A stretch of 64,000 nt of DNA from Tepidimonas alkaliphilus (GTDB taxonomy: Bacteria > Pseudomonadota > Gammaproteobacteria > Burkholderiales > Burkholderiaceae_C): the NCBI RefSeq assembly GCF_007556595.1, contig NZ_VJNB01000002.1, forward strand, positions 278,501-342,500, given 5' to 3'. This document shows, one piece after another, positions 27,360 to 36,769 of the stretch; position 1 is the stretch's first letter, and the number at the start of each line of letters is the position of its first letter. The notes under the pieces are model-generated. The model did no database searches. It saw only the letters and a list, made by a program, of their open reading frames with translations, and had not been told where the DNA came from. Made by a program: the position numbers and the translations under genes.

Positions 27360-27365
27360 TACACT
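27360..27365 (+). promoter_or_regulatory. -10-like box TACACT, 6 nt before the UPF0149 gene
   Basis: TACACT is followed by gcagcg and the ATG at 27372. It lies just past the stop of the calcium-loop gene, and no Shine-Dalgarno is seen. Confidence 0.4.
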
Positions 27366-27371
27366 GCAGCG

Positions 27372-28202
27372 ATGGACACGCCCCCGCCCCCCACCGCTGC
27401 GCTGGCGGACGACGACTTCGACACCCTCAACGACATCCTGCATGATCTGGCCACGCGCGCTGGCGAAGATGCGCAGGCGCCGGACGACTGGGAGTACTGC
27501 GACGGCTTTCTGACCGCGCTCTTGTGTTCGCGCCGGCTGATGATGCCAAGCGAATACTTTCCCGTGCTGTTCGGCGCCGAGCCGGGCTCGGGCCCGGGAT
27601 TCGGCGCGGTGGAATTCCGTGACGAGGCGCAGCTGCAGACCTTCCTGCAGCTGTGGATGCGGCGCTGGAACGAGGTCGCGCACGCCCTGCAGCAGCCGGT
27701 GGAGACGCTGGACGACCCGCGCACGCTGCAGCCGTGCTGGCACGACCTGCGCGGCTGGGCCATGGGCCTCGGCGCCGACAAGCGGCAGCAGCTGCAGGAC
27801 GCGCTCGGGCACCCGCTGGATGAGCTGCCGCCGATCGGGCAGTTGTGGGCCGTGGGCTTCCTCGACGTGGTGGCCGCGTGGCCGGACGACTGGAAACCGC
27901 CGCGCGAGCGCGAGCTGGCTCAGGCGTGGGAAGGGGCGCTGGCCGACATCGCGGCGTTGCTGGACGACGACACCGAAGCGCCGCTGCCGCCGGACGACGA
28001 TGGCCAGCCGATCGGCTACTCCGAGGCGCGCCTCAACGCCCTTGGCGAGGCGATCTGGGCCGCCTACGCGCTGCACGACCTGGCGCGCGAGCTGGGCGCG
28101 CCGGTGCCGACCGTGCGCAAGGCCCCCGAGCCGGGCCGCAACGACCCCTGCCCGTGCGGCAGCGGCAAAAAATTCAAAAAATGCTGCGGCGCCGCCGCCT
28201 GA
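27372..28202 (+). CDS. UPF0149 (YecA-like) protein with SEC-C zinc motif
   Basis: This 276-residue cytoplasmic protein has an N-terminal UPF0149 domain ([19 protein letters not shown], about residues 37-55, and [14 protein letters not shown]). It ends in the metal-binding SEC-C motif [17 protein letters not shown], which binds zinc and in SecA contacts ribosomes or SecB. YecA itself is a ribosome-associated metalloprotein, so a link to translation or secretion is plausible but unproven here. The ATG at 27372 is chosen since the domain begins soon after; the open frame extends back into the previous gene. Confidence 0.88.
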   Translation: MDTPPPPTAALADDDFDTLNDILHDLATRAGEDAQAPDDWEYCDGFLTALLCSRRLMMPSEYFPVLFGAEPGSGPGFGAVEFRDEAQLQTFLQLWMRRWNEVAHALQQPVETLDDPRTLQPCWHDLRGWAMGLGADKRQQLQDALGHPLDELPPIGQLWAVGFLDVVAAWPDDWKPPRERELAQAWEGALADIAALLDDDTEAPLPPDDDGQPIGYSEARLNALGEAIWAAYALHDLARELGAPVPTVRKAPEPGRNDPCPCGSGKKFKKCCGAAA

Positions 28203-28212
28203 GCGCGCTGCG

Positions 28213-28722
28213 CTAGTCGGGCAGCCGCCGGCGCAGCCCGGCCAGCGCGTGCAGGGCGGCCTGCGCGCGCACCGCGGCGCGGTCGCCGTCGAAGCGCACG
28301 CACTCGGCGTGCACCTGGCCTCCCACGCACCAGGCGAACCACACCGTGCCAACCGGCTTGGCCGCCGAGCCGCCGCCCGGGCCGGCGATGCCGGTGACGG
28401 CCAGCGCCGCCGCCACCCCGGCGCGCGCCGCCGCGCCCGCCGCCATCGCGCGCGCCACCGGCTCGCTGACCGCGCCGTGCGCCTCGATCAGCGCCGCCGG
28501 CACGCCAAGTTCGGCGGTCTTGGCGGCGTTGGCGTAGGTCACCCAACCGCGCTCAAACCAGTCGCTGCTGCCGGCGCGCGCGGTGCAGGCCGAGGCCACC
28601 AGCCCGCCGGTGCAGCTCTCGGCGGTGGCCAGCCGCCAGCCGCGCGCCGGCAGCGCCTGCGCCAGCGCCTCCACCTCGGCCCACACCGCCGGCGGCAGCC
28701 ACAGCGGCAACACCCCGCTCAC
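28213..28722 (-). CDS. pncC: CinA C-terminal domain protein, nicotinamide-nucleotide amidohydrolase
   Basis: This 169-residue protein is the stand-alone CinA C-terminal domain (PncC), which deamidates NMN to nicotinate mononucleotide in pyridine-nucleotide recycling. RLATAESCTGGLVASACTA (catalytic Ser) and the VTGIAGPGGGSAAKPVGTVW block are diagnostic. The GTG at 28722 is chosen because it overlaps the pgpA stop as GTGA, the same coupling seen at the other two junctions of this operon. The length is normal for the family (about 160). Confidence 0.9.
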   Translation of the reverse strand: MSGVLPLWLPPAVWAEVEALAQALPARGWRLATAESCTGGLVASACTARAGSSDWFERGWVTYANAAKTAELGVPAALIEAHGAVSEPVARAMAAGAAARAGVAAALAVTGIAGPGGGSAAKPVGTVWFAWCVGGQVHAECVRFDGDRAAVRAQAALHALAGLRRRLPD

Positions 28723-29270
28723 GCCACCCCTCCCCACAGGAAACGCGCCAGCGCCACCACCAGCAGCGTGCAAAACGCCGCCACCAGGTCGTCGAACATG
28801 ATGCCCCAGCCACCGCGCCAGCCCGGGCCTTTGAAAGCGCGGTCGGCCCACGCCACCGGGCCAAGCTTGGCAGCGTCGAACAGCCGAAACAGCGCAAAGC
28901 ACAGCGCCTGCCCCAGCAGCGTGGCCGGCGCCGCGATCCACAGCACCAGCCAGATCGCAACGATTTCATCGATCACCACGAAACTGGGGTCGTCGATACC
29001 CGTGCGGCGGGCGGTGGCAGTGGCGGCCCACCAACCGACCAGCAATGCCCCGGCGACGATGCCAGCCCAGCCGACATCGCCCGGCGCGACCAGCCGCTCG
29101 ATCAGCGCGTAGGCCGCCCAACCCCACAGCGTGCCCACCGTGCCCGGCGCCAGCCGCGCCAGTCCGGCCCCGAAGCCCAGCGCCACCAGATGCGACAGCC
29201 GGGCCCGCATGAAGCGCGCCGACGGCACCGGCCACGGCAGCCCTGCCGGCGCTCGGGTGGAATCGCTCAT
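28719..29270 (-). CDS. pgpA: Phosphatidylglycerophosphatase A
   Basis: This 183-residue membrane phosphatase makes phosphatidylglycerol from its phosphate. Family motifs are ALGFGAGLARLAPGTVGTLW near residue 33-52, IDDPSFVVIDEIVAIW (metal-binding Asp/Glu) and KGPGWRGGWGIMFDDLVAA. Four hydrophobic helices are visible. Its ATG overlaps the upstream stop as ATGA, and its stop overlaps the pncC start as GTGA. Confidence 0.93.
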   Translation of the reverse strand: MSDSTRAPAGLPWPVPSARFMRARLSHLVALGFGAGLARLAPGTVGTLWGWAAYALIERLVAPGDVGWAGIVAGALLVGWWAATATARRTGIDDPSFVVIDEIVAIWLVLWIAAPATLLGQALCFALFRLFDAAKLGPVAWADRAFKGPGWRGGWGIMFDDLVAAFCTLLVVALARFLWGGVA

Positions 29271-30055
29271 GCAAACCACTCCTCAAAGCCGCCGAACGGC
29301 TCGAAGCGCCCGCGCGCCAGGCGCAGCCGCGTCGGCCCGGGCAGCGCGCGCTCGCGCACCGGGTGCAACGGATCGCCGGGGTAGCACATCGCGCGCTCGC
29401 CATCCAACTCAAACAGCTGCGGCAGGATGCACGGCGGCACCCGCGCCGCCGCATCTTGCAGCGCCGCCGCCACGCTGGGGTAGCGCGCCAGCTGCGCCAA
29501 CCCCATCAGCTGCGGCGGAATCAGCGCCATGGCGCCTTCCCAAGCACGACGCAGCGCCTCGCGCGGCGTCAGCCACAGCGCCGCGCTGACTTCGCGCGGA
29601 TCCGGGCGCACCTCGGCCCCGTCGGGCAGCCGCGCGAGAAAGAAGCGCGTGTCAAAGCGCTGCGTGCCCACCGGCGGGTTGCACGGCGTGATCCAGCGCG
29701 ACCACGGCACCAGCGCCGCGCCACTGTCCAACGCGATGCCGGCCTCCTCGCGCAGCTCGCGCGCGGCGGCCACCAGCAGCGCGCGCGCCTGCCCCGGTGT
29801 CAGGGCTGGCTCTCCCAACCGAGCAGGCAGCAGCTGCGCCGCAGCGCCAAGCCAATCCTGCCAGGCGGGGTCGGCGTCGGCGGCGTCCACCTTGCCGCCG
29901 GGAAACACAAACACGCCGCCCAGCTCTCGGCTGGCCGAGGGGCGCTGCAGCAACAGCGCCTCCAGACCCGCCGCGCCATCGCGCAGCAGCACGACGCTGG
30001 CGGCATCGCGCGGGGGCGGCTCGTCGGCGGGGGCGGCGCGGCGCGGTTCGGTCAT
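29267..30055 (-). CDS. NUDIX hydrolase
   Basis: This 262-residue protein has an N-terminal Nudix fold (DAASVVLLRDGAAGLEALLLQ, GGVFVFPGGKVD) with a Nudix box spread over an insertion: GGKVD, then ARELREEAGIAL. It resembles the longer RppH/NUDT19-like group acting on CoA esters or nucleotide diphosphates. The substrate is unknown. ATGA overlaps at both ends (with thiL upstream and pgpA downstream) show tight translational coupling. Confidence 0.88.
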   Translation of the reverse strand: MTEPRRAAPADEPPPRDAASVVLLRDGAAGLEALLLQRPSASRELGGVFVFPGGKVDAADADPAWQDWLGAAAQLLPARLGEPALTPGQARALLVAAARELREEAGIALDSGAALVPWSRWITPCNPPVGTQRFDTRFFLARLPDGAEVRPDPREVSAALWLTPREALRRAWEGAMALIPPQLMGLAQLARYPSVAAALQDAAARVPPCILPQLFELDGERAMCYPGDPLHPVRERALPGPTRLRLARGRFEPFGGFEEWFA

Positions 30056-31077
30056 GCCGCAATGGTAGCGAAGTGGTCGAAGCCGGCCAGCCGCACTCCC
30101 TCCGGCAGCGGGTATGGGCGCCCCTGGGTGTCGAGCAGGCGCACGCGGCCGGCGCCGTCGGCCAGCGGATGCTCGGCGGGCTCGCCTGGCACGATGCGCC
30201 CGATGCACGCCACCGGCGTGGCCGCGCGGGCGGCGGCGGCTTGCACGGCGTCGCGGCGCGCCGCTGGGGCGGTAAAGACGAGCTCGTAGTCGTCGCCGCC
30301 GGCCAGCACAAACGACAGGGCCAGCGCCGGCGGCAGATCGCGCACCGCCGGCGGCGTCGCCTCGCGCAGCAGCGCCTCCACGTCCAGTTCGGCAGCCACG
30401 CCGCTGGAGGCCAGGATATGCCCGAGGTCGGCCAGCAGCCCGTCGCTAACATCGGCGGCGGCGTGCGCCAGGCCCGCCAGCGCCTGCCCTAGCGCCACCC
30501 TCGGCGTCGGACGCAGCAGCTGCGCGCGCGCCGCCTCGGCCTGTGCCCCGGACATGGCCAGCTCCCCGCGCAGCAGCGCCAGCCCCAGCCGCGCCAGGCC
30601 CAGCGCGCCGCTGACCCAAACGTCGTCGCCGACGCGCGCCGCGTCGCGCCGCAGCGCCCGCTGCGGCGCGACCTCGCCGAACACCGTCAGCGCCAGCGTC
30701 AACGGGCCGGCGGTGGTGTCGCCGCCCACCAGCGCGCAGCCGTGCGCGTCGGCCAGCGTCAGCATCCCCTCGGCCAGCGCGCGCAGCCACGCCTCATCAA
30801 CGCGCGGCAGCGCCAGCGCCAGCGTGAAGGCCAGCGGCCGCGCCCCCATGGCCGCCAGGTCGCTCAGGTTCACCGCCAGCGCCTTGTGGCCCAGCGCCTG
30901 CGGCTCGACGTCCGGCAAAAAGTGCCGCCCTTGCACCAGCATGTCGCTGCTGACCGCCAGCACGCAGCCTGGCGAGGACGCCAGCAGCGCCGCGTCGTCG
31001 CCGTTGCCCAGCCACACCCCAGGAGTTGCGCCGGTGGCGCGCCAAAACACGCGGCGGATGAGTTCAAATTCGCCCAT
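30052..31077 (-). CDS. thiL: Thiamine-monophosphate kinase
   Basis: This 341-residue enzyme phosphorylates thiamine monophosphate to the active diphosphate. MGEFELIRRVF, GNGDDAALL (metal-binding Asp), SDMLVQGRHF, KALAVNLSDLAAMGARPLAF, GGDTT and DVSDGLLADLGHI are all conserved ThiL blocks. It heads a thiL-nudix-pgpA-pncC operon in which each junction overlaps by 4 bp. No TPP riboswitch was seen upstream. CACAAT at 31084-31089 lies 6 nt before the ATG without a Shine-Dalgarno. Confidence 0.95.
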   Translation of the reverse strand: MGEFELIRRVFWRATGATPGVWLGNGDDAALLASSPGCVLAVSSDMLVQGRHFLPDVEPQALGHKALAVNLSDLAAMGARPLAFTLALALPRVDEAWLRALAEGMLTLADAHGCALVGGDTTAGPLTLALTVFGEVAPQRALRRDAARVGDDVWVSGALGLARLGLALLRGELAMSGAQAEAARAQLLRPTPRVALGQALAGLAHAAADVSDGLLADLGHILASSGVAAELDVEALLREATPPAVRDLPPALALSFVLAGGDDYELVFTAPAARRDAVQAAAARAATPVACIGRIVPGEPAEHPLADGAGRVRLLDTQGRPYPLPEGVRLAGFDHFATIAA

Positions 31078-31083
31078 GGGTGG

Positions 31084-31089
31084 ATTGTG
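31084..31089 (-). promoter_or_regulatory. -10-like box CACAAT, 6 nt before thiL
   Basis: On the minus strand CACAAT is followed by ccaccc and the ATG at 31077. It matches the spacing of the other leaderless candidates but is weaker than TATAAT. Confidence 0.3.
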
Positions 31090-31231
31090 ATGCCCGGCGC
31101 GGCGGCGCGCGCAAATCCAAAATGCATGACGCAAGATGCGCGGACGCACGTTTTGCCTGACAATACGGCGGATGTAACCCAGTTACGGCGCCGCTTGCGC
31201 GTCGCGTTCGTTGGCCACTTTCCCCACCGCC

Positions 31232-31909
31232 ATGCCTCAGTATCGCATCGCCCCCTCCATTCTCTCGGCTGACTTTGCCCGCCTCGGCGAAGAAGTGCGC
31301 GCCGTCATCGCCGCCGGCGCCGACTGGATCCACTTCGACGTGATGGACAACCACTACGTGCCGAACCTGACGATCGGCCCGGCGGTGGCGCAGGCGCTCA
31401 AGCCGCATTGCAAGACGCCCGACGGGCGCCCGGTGCCGCTGGACGTGCACCTGATGGTGCAGCCGGTGGATGCGTTGGCGCAAATGTTCGCCGACGCCGG
31501 GGCCGACCTGATCAGCTTCCACCCGGATGCCAGCATCCATGTGCATCGCAGCATCCAGGCCATCAAGGCGCGCGGCTGCCAGGTGGGGCTGGTGTTCAAC
31601 CCCGCCACGCCGCTGGACGTGCTGGACTGGGTGATCGACGACCTTGACCTCATTTTGATCATGAGCGTCAACCCGGGCTTCGGCGGGCAGTCGTTCATCG
31701 ACAGCGCGCTGCGCAAGGTCGAGCAGGCGCGCCGCCGCATCGACGCCTGCGGCAAGGACATCCGGCTGGAAGTGGACGGCGGCATCAAGGCCGACAACAT
31801 CCGCCGCGTGGCCGACGCCGGCGCCGATACCTTCGTCGCCGGCAGCGCCATCTTTGGCAAGCCCGACTACAAGGCTGTCATCGACCAAATGCGCGCGGCG
31901 TTAGCTTGA
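31232..31909 (+). CDS. rpe: Ribulose-phosphate 3-epimerase
   Basis: This 225-residue TIM-barrel enzyme interconverts ribulose-5-phosphate and xylulose-5-phosphate. [36 protein letters not shown] (metal ligands), [24 protein letters not shown] and LEVDGGIK are the standard blocks. The ATG at 31232 matches the family N-terminus; seven upstream codons are open. It diverges from thiL across 154 bp and may have its own promoter. Confidence 0.96.
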   Translation: MPQYRIAPSILSADFARLGEEVRAVIAAGADWIHFDVMDNHYVPNLTIGPAVAQALKPHCKTPDGRPVPLDVHLMVQPVDALAQMFADAGADLISFHPDASIHVHRSIQAIKARGCQVGLVFNPATPLDVLDWVIDDLDLILIMSVNPGFGGQSFIDSALRKVEQARRRIDACGKDIRLEVDGGIKADNIRRVADAGADTFVAGSAIFGKPDYKAVIDQMRAALA

Positions 31910-31985
31910 GGCGCCCAACCTGCGTTTCGTCACCGCCGTGACGCACGGTGGGGTTTTCTCGCGTGCGACGGGGGTGGACTTTGCC

Positions 31986-31991
31986 GATACT
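31986..31991 (+). promoter_or_regulatory. -10-like box GATACT, 6 nt before the chemoreceptor gene
   Basis: GATACT is followed by acgggc and the ATG at 31998. No Shine-Dalgarno is present. Confidence 0.3.
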
Positions 31992-31997
31992 ACGGGC

Positions 31998-34370
31998 ATG
32001 CGCAAGGATGCCTTCTACCCAGCGGTGGCGTTGCTGCAGCGGCTGTCGATGCCCGCCAAGATGCTGGGTATGGCCGCCATGGTGGTGCTGCCGCTGCTGT
32101 TGGTGGCTTGGCTGCTGGTGGCGGACAACTGGCGCGCCTTGCAGGCCACCCGCGCCGCGCAGCAGGGGCTGGCAGCGATGCAAACGGTGCAGCAATTGGC
32201 CCACGCGCTGCAGGACTGGCGCGACGCCGCCGACGTGGCCGCTGCCGGGATTGCGGAGCGACAGGCCGAGCAGCAGCGCGCCGCCGCGCGCGTGCAAGAA
32301 GCGATCCGCACGCTGGAAACGCAACTGCAGCAACACCCGCAGTGGAACACGACCGGCATGTGGAATCCGCTGCGCGAGCAGCTTGCCGCCCTGCTGCAAG
32401 ACGCGCAGCGCCCGCCGCCGGCGCGCCATGCCGCGGCTACGCAGGTGCTGGCGCGGCTGCAGCGCTTAAGCGGCTGGATCGGTGATGCCAGCGGGGTGCT
32501 GCGCGACCCCGATCCGCAAGTGGCCCACCGGGCTGCCTTGGCGCTGGAGGGGCTGCCGCCGCTGCGCGAGCTGGCCAGTTTGCTGCGCGGGCGCGCCAGC
32601 GCCATGCTGGCGCACCCGGATGCGATGACCGACTCGGTCATCATCTCCAACATGGTGCGGCAAGCTGCCGCGGCTGATCAAATCGAGGGGCTGCTGCCGG
32701 CGCTGCAAGAGCGCATCGAGGCGCTGCAGCGTCGCGGCGGGGCGGCGCCGCAAAACTGGGCCGACTTTCGCAGCGCCACCGACGAGCTGGTGCGCAGCAC
32801 CGCCACGCACCTCAAAACCGCGGCCATGACCGTCACCAGCGCCGATTACTACGCCCAGGCCAGCCGCGCCATCGAGGCCACGGCGGCCCTGGAGCAGGAG
32901 CTGGCCGCAGCCATCGAGGCGAATTGGCTGCAGCGCCTGGCAGCCCTGCAAGGCGAAACAGCTCTGGTGGCCGCAGGCTGCGCGCTGGCGCTGGTGCTGC
33001 TGACCTACGGCATGGTGGCGTTTTACCGCGCCACCGTGGGGGGCTTACGGCACCTCAATGAGGCCATCGACCGCGCCGCCGAAGGCGACTTGACCACCGA
33101 CGCGGTGTTGCCGGGGCGCGACGAAATGGCCGACATGAGCCAGCGCCTGCACCACATGCTGCAAGCGCTCTCAGAGCTGGTGGCCGACGTGCGCAGCGCC
33201 GCGGCGGTGCTGGGCCACGTTGGAGTGCAGTTGGTGCAAGACAGCCAGCAGCTGGCCGAGCGCACGCAGAGCCAGGCCGCCAGCCTGGAGCAGGCCACCA
33301 GCAACGTGCGCTCAGTGGCCGAGACGGTGCAAGCCAACGCGGAAAGCGCGCAGGACATCCGGCGCCTGACCAGCGAGCTCAACCGCGAAACCGAGCGCGC
33401 CAGCGAGCTGATGCAGCACACGGTGGGCGGGCTGGGCTCGCTGCAGGCCACCTCGCAGCGCATGACCGAGATCATCGGCACCATCGATGGCATCGCATTC
33501 CAGACCAACATCCTGGCGCTCAACGCCGCGGTGGAGGCTGCGCGCGCCGGCGAGGCCGGGCGGGGCTTTGCCGTCGTGGCCGCCGAGGTGCGCCGGCTGG
33601 CCCAGCGCAGCCAGGAGGCCGCCAACGAAGTGCGCCAGCTAATCGCCGAATCCGCCGAGCGCGTGCAAGGCACGGTGCAAGAAATCCGCAGCGTCAACGA
33701 CGCGATGGACGTGCTGGTGCGCGGCATCCGCGATATCGCGGCGCGCATCGGCGAGATGGCCGACGCCAGCCGCCAGCAAAGCACGGCGTTGGCGGAGGTG
33801 GTGGCCGCGGTGGGCGACCTCGACAAAGTCACCAACGAAAACTCCGCCATGGTGGAGCGCACCACGCACCGCGCCAACCGGTTGATGGAGCGCACCCGCG
33901 ACCTGGATGAGGCCGTGCACCACATGAAGCTGCGCCAAGGCACCGCCGATGAAGCCTACGAACTCGTGCAAAAGGCCTTGGCGCACCTGCAGGCGGTCGG
34001 CTACGAACGCGCCGCGGAGGATTTTCACGATAAAAGCGGCCCCTTCGTGGATCGGGATCTCTACATTTTCGTGTTGGACGAGGCGGGCACGTATCACGTC
34101 ATGGGCCTGGATCGCGGCAAGGTTGGCACGCGCGTGCACGACGCCCCCGGCATCGACGCCGAAGCGTTTTTGGCCGATGTGCGTCACCGCGCCAGCCAGG
34201 GTGGCGGCTGGGTGGAATACAACATCGTCAACCCCGTCACGGGCCAGGTTCGCGCCAAAGCCTCCTACGTGGTGCCGATCGGCAACGGCTTGGTGCTGGG
34301 CTGCGGCGCCTATCGCAGCGCGCTCAAAAGCCGCGCCGACAGCGCAGGCATGGCAAAGGCTGCAGCTTAA
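31998..34370 (+). CDS. Methyl-accepting chemotaxis protein with C-terminal Cache domain
   Basis: This 790-residue receptor starts MRKDAFYPAVALLQRL and has a first membrane helix near residues 20-42 (MAAMVVLPLLLVAWLL). A long helical periplasmic region follows to a second helix (about 325-345, ETALVVAGCALALVLLTYGM), then HAMP and the signalling domain with the tip [20 protein letters not shown]. After it, near residues 650-775, lies a Cache-like domain (GPFVDRDLYIFVLDEAGTYH, GWVEYNIVNP, ASYVVPIGNGLVLGCGAYR). That domain should be cytoplasmic, which is unusual. The frame is open from 31938. Confidence 0.88.
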   Translation: MRKDAFYPAVALLQRLSMPAKMLGMAAMVVLPLLLVAWLLVADNWRALQATRAAQQGLAAMQTVQQLAHALQDWRDAADVAAAGIAERQAEQQRAAARVQEAIRTLETQLQQHPQWNTTGMWNPLREQLAALLQDAQRPPPARHAAATQVLARLQRLSGWIGDASGVLRDPDPQVAHRAALALEGLPPLRELASLLRGRASAMLAHPDAMTDSVIISNMVRQAAAADQIEGLLPALQERIEALQRRGGAAPQNWADFRSATDELVRSTATHLKTAAMTVTSADYYAQASRAIEATAALEQELAAAIEANWLQRLAALQGETALVAAGCALALVLLTYGMVAFYRATVGGLRHLNEAIDRAAEGDLTTDAVLPGRDEMADMSQRLHHMLQALSELVADVRSAAAVLGHVGVQLVQDSQQLAERTQSQAASLEQATSNVRSVAETVQANAESAQDIRRLTSELNRETERASELMQHTVGGLGSLQATSQRMTEIIGTIDGIAFQTNILALNAAVEAARAGEAGRGFAVVAAEVRRLAQRSQEAANEVRQLIAESAERVQGTVQEIRSVNDAMDVLVRGIRDIAARIGEMADASRQQSTALAEVVAAVGDLDKVTNENSAMVERTTHRANRLMERTRDLDEAVHHMKLRQGTADEAYELVQKALAHLQAVGYERAAEDFHDKSGPFVDRDLYIFVLDEAGTYHVMGLDRGKVGTRVHDAPGIDAEAFLADVRHRASQGGGWVEYNIVNPVTGQVRAKASYVVPIGNGLVLGCGAYRSALKSRADSAGMAKAAA

Positions 34371-34404
34371 ACAAAACCGCAGCCCTTTCTGCTCCCGGTC
34401 AATT

Positions 34405-35565
34405 TCAGGCCATGACGGAGACCAGCGAGCGCTCGCGCAGGCCGATGGCGTCCAGCGCCTGCCGCAGGTGGCCGACGGTGCGCTCGATGTGCAAGAGCTT
34501 TTCCAGCCCGAACAGCCCGACGCGGAAGGTGCGGAAATCCGCCGGCTCGTCGCACATCAGCGGCACGCCGGCGGCGGTCTGCAGCCCGACGGCGGCGAAT
34601 TTGCGGCCGCTGGCGATCTCCGCATCGTCGGTGTAGCTGACGACCACGCCCGGGGCCTGGAAGCCGGGCGCGGCCACGCTGCGCAGCCCGCGCGCCTCGA
34701 ACAGCGCGCGCACGCGCCGGCCCAGCTCCGCCTGCGCCGCCTTCATCGCGGCGAAGCCCTGCTCGCGCGTCTCCTGCATCACGTCGCGCAGGCGCGCCAG
34801 CGCGTCGGTCGGCATGGTGGTGTGATAGACATGCCCGCCTTGCTCGTAGGTCTCCATCACCTGCAGCCACTTCTTCAGGTCGCAGGCAAAGCTCGAGCTG
34901 GCGGTGCCGTCGATGGCCTGGCGCGCCCGCGGCGACAGCATCACCATGGCGCAGCACGGCGAGCCGCTCCAGCCCTTCTGCGGCGCCGAGATCAGCACGT
35001 CCACGCCGCTTGAGCGCATGTCCACCCACATCGCGCCGGAGGCGATGCAGTCCAGCACGAACAGCCCGCCGACCGCGTGCACAGCCTCGGCCACGCCGCG
35101 CAGGTAGTCGTCCGGCAGCATCATGCCGGCGGCGGTCTCCACGTGCGGGGCGAACACCACCGCCGGGCGCAGCGCGTGGATCGTGCGCACCACCTCGTCC
35201 AGCGGCGCCGGCGCCCACGGCGCCTGCGGCTCCTCGGCCACGCGGCGGGCCTTGAGCACATGCGCCTCGGCCGGGATGCGGCCCATGTCGAAGATCTGCG
35301 TCCAGCGGTAGCTGAACCAGCCGTTGCGGATCACCAGCACGCGCCGGTCGGTAGCGAACTGGCGCGCCACCGCCTCCATGCCGAAGGTGCCGCTGCCCGG
35401 CACCAGCGCCACCGACTGCGCGCCGTACACCTCCTTGAGGATGCCGCCGATGTCGGTCATGACGCGCTGGAAGCGCCTGGACATGTGGTTGAGCGCGCGG
35501 TCGGTGTACACCACCGAAAACTCAAGCAAACCGTCGGGGTCAACGTGCGGCAGCAGGCCGGGCAT
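34405..35565 (-). CDS. Class V aminotransferase (alanine/serine-glyoxylate type)
   Basis: This 386-residue PLP enzyme belongs to the class V fold group, close to serine-glyoxylate and alanine-glyoxylate aminotransferases. GSGTFGMEAVARQF, FVLDCIASGAMWVDMRSSGV and ISAPQKGWSGSP (PLP-binding Lys) are visible. GAGGAG lies before the ATG at 35565. It starts 70 bp after the YbdK gene on the same strand and may be the last gene of that operon. The exact amino-group donor is uncertain. Confidence 0.88.
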   Translation of the reverse strand: MPGLLPHVDPDGLLEFSVVYTDRALNHMSRRFQRVMTDIGGILKEVYGAQSVALVPGSGTFGMEAVARQFATDRRVLVIRNGWFSYRWTQIFDMGRIPAEAHVLKARRVAEEPQAPWAPAPLDEVVRTIHALRPAVVFAPHVETAAGMMLPDDYLRGVAEAVHAVGGLFVLDCIASGAMWVDMRSSGVDVLISAPQKGWSGSPCCAMVMLSPRARQAIDGTASSSFACDLKKWLQVMETYEQGGHVYHTTMPTDALARLRDVMQETREQGFAAMKAAQAELGRRVRALFEARGLRSVAAPGFQAPGVVVSYTDDAEIASGRKFAAVGLQTAAGVPLMCDEPADFRTFRVGLFGLEKLLHIERTVGHLRQALDAIGLRERSLVSVMA

Positions 35566-35635
35566 GGCAGTCTCCTCGTGCTTCGGGTCGGTTGCGGGCT
35601 TGCCAAGGCCAGGCAGGCAAGCCAACTTTGCCATC

Positions 35636-36766
35636 TCAGCTTAGCACGCCCTCGCGCAGCGCGTCGGCGGCGGCGCGCACCACCGCTTGAATGCTGCCGG
35701 TGCGCGCATGCACCGTGCGCAGCTGGCGCGCGTGGTTGCCCAGCGATCCCGCCACCGCCTCCAGCTCCACGAGCGCCGCCGCGCTGCCCAGCGCCTGTGC
35801 GTGCGGCTCCAGCCGGCGCAGCGTGGCCAGGATATCCTCGCGGATCGACAGCGGCTCGCGCGTGCGCGGGTGCACCATCGTGCCCTCCAGCCCGAAGCGG
35901 CACGCCTGGAAGCGGTTGTAGGTGTAAACGAGGTAGTCGTCCTCTTCCGGGGGCGGCTCGCCGCCTTCCAGCAGGTGGCGGCACAGCGCCTGCAGGTAGC
36001 AGGCCAGCGCCGCGGCGCGCTCCACCGTCAGCGGCGTGTCGCAGACGCGCAGCTCGATCGTGCCGTATTCCGGCTTGGGGCGGATGTCCCAGTAGAAGTC
36101 CTTCATCGACTTCACGACCCCGGTGGACTCCATCTTGCGGAAGTAACCCTGCTCGAAGTCGTCCCAGCGCAGCACGAACGGCGCGCGGCCGCTGAGCGGA
36201 AAGGCGAACACCGAGTTCAGCCGCGCCGAATCGAACAGCGTGTCCACGCCCTGAAAGAACGGCGAAGAGGCCGACAGCGCGATGAAGTGCGGCACGTAGC
36301 GGTTGAGCGCATGCAGCAGGAACAGCGCCTCGTCCGCCGAGCGGCAGCCGATGTGCACGTGCTGCCCGAACACCGTGAACTGCTTGGCCAAGTAGCCATA
36401 TAGGCCCGACAGCTGCTGAAAGCGCGGCTTGTCGAAGATGCGCTGCTCGAACCAGCGCTGAAACGGATGCGTGCCGCCGCCGGCCAGCTCGACGTTGAGC
36501 CGCTCCGCTGCCGCCAGCAGCGTGTCGCGGATCGCGCGCAGCTGCGCCAGCAGGGCATCGTATTGGGTGTGCACGCCGGTGGCGACCTCAATCATGCTTT
36601 GCGTCATCTCCGGCGTGACGCTGCCCGGAAACGGCGCGCGCTTGAGCAGCGCGAGCAGATCGTCGGCCCCCGGCGTCAAGTCCAGGTCGTAGGGGTGAAC
36701 GATTTGCAGCTCCAGCTCCACGCCCATCGTGAGCGCGTCGGACTGCTTGAACGGCTCCAATGGCAT
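35636..36766 (-). CDS. YbdK-family carboxylate-amine ligase
   Basis: This 376-residue protein is a member of the GCS2/YbdK family, ATP-dependent ligases resembling glutamate-cysteine ligase. [15 protein letters not shown] near residue 15-29, [28 protein letters not shown] and [17 protein letters not shown] are family blocks. E. coli YbdK has weak glutamate-cysteine ligase activity in vitro; the physiological substrate is unknown. It starts 3 bp after the antiporter stop. Confidence 0.9.
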   Translation of the reverse strand: MPLEPFKQSDALTMGVELELQIVHPYDLDLTPGADDLLALLKRAPFPGSVTPEMTQSMIEVATGVHTQYDALLAQLRAIRDTLLAAAERLNVELAGGGTHPFQRWFEQRIFDKPRFQQLSGLYGYLAKQFTVFGQHVHIGCRSADEALFLLHALNRYVPHFIALSASSPFFQGVDTLFDSARLNSVFAFPLSGRAPFVLRWDDFEQGYFRKMESTGVVKSMKDFYWDIRPKPEYGTIELRVCDTPLTVERAAALACYLQALCRHLLEGGEPPPEEDDYLVYTYNRFQACRFGLEGTMVHPRTREPLSIREDILATLRRLEPHAQALGSAAALVELEAVAGSLGNHARQLRTVHARTGSIQAVVRAAADALREGVLS

Positions 36767-36769
36767 GCC

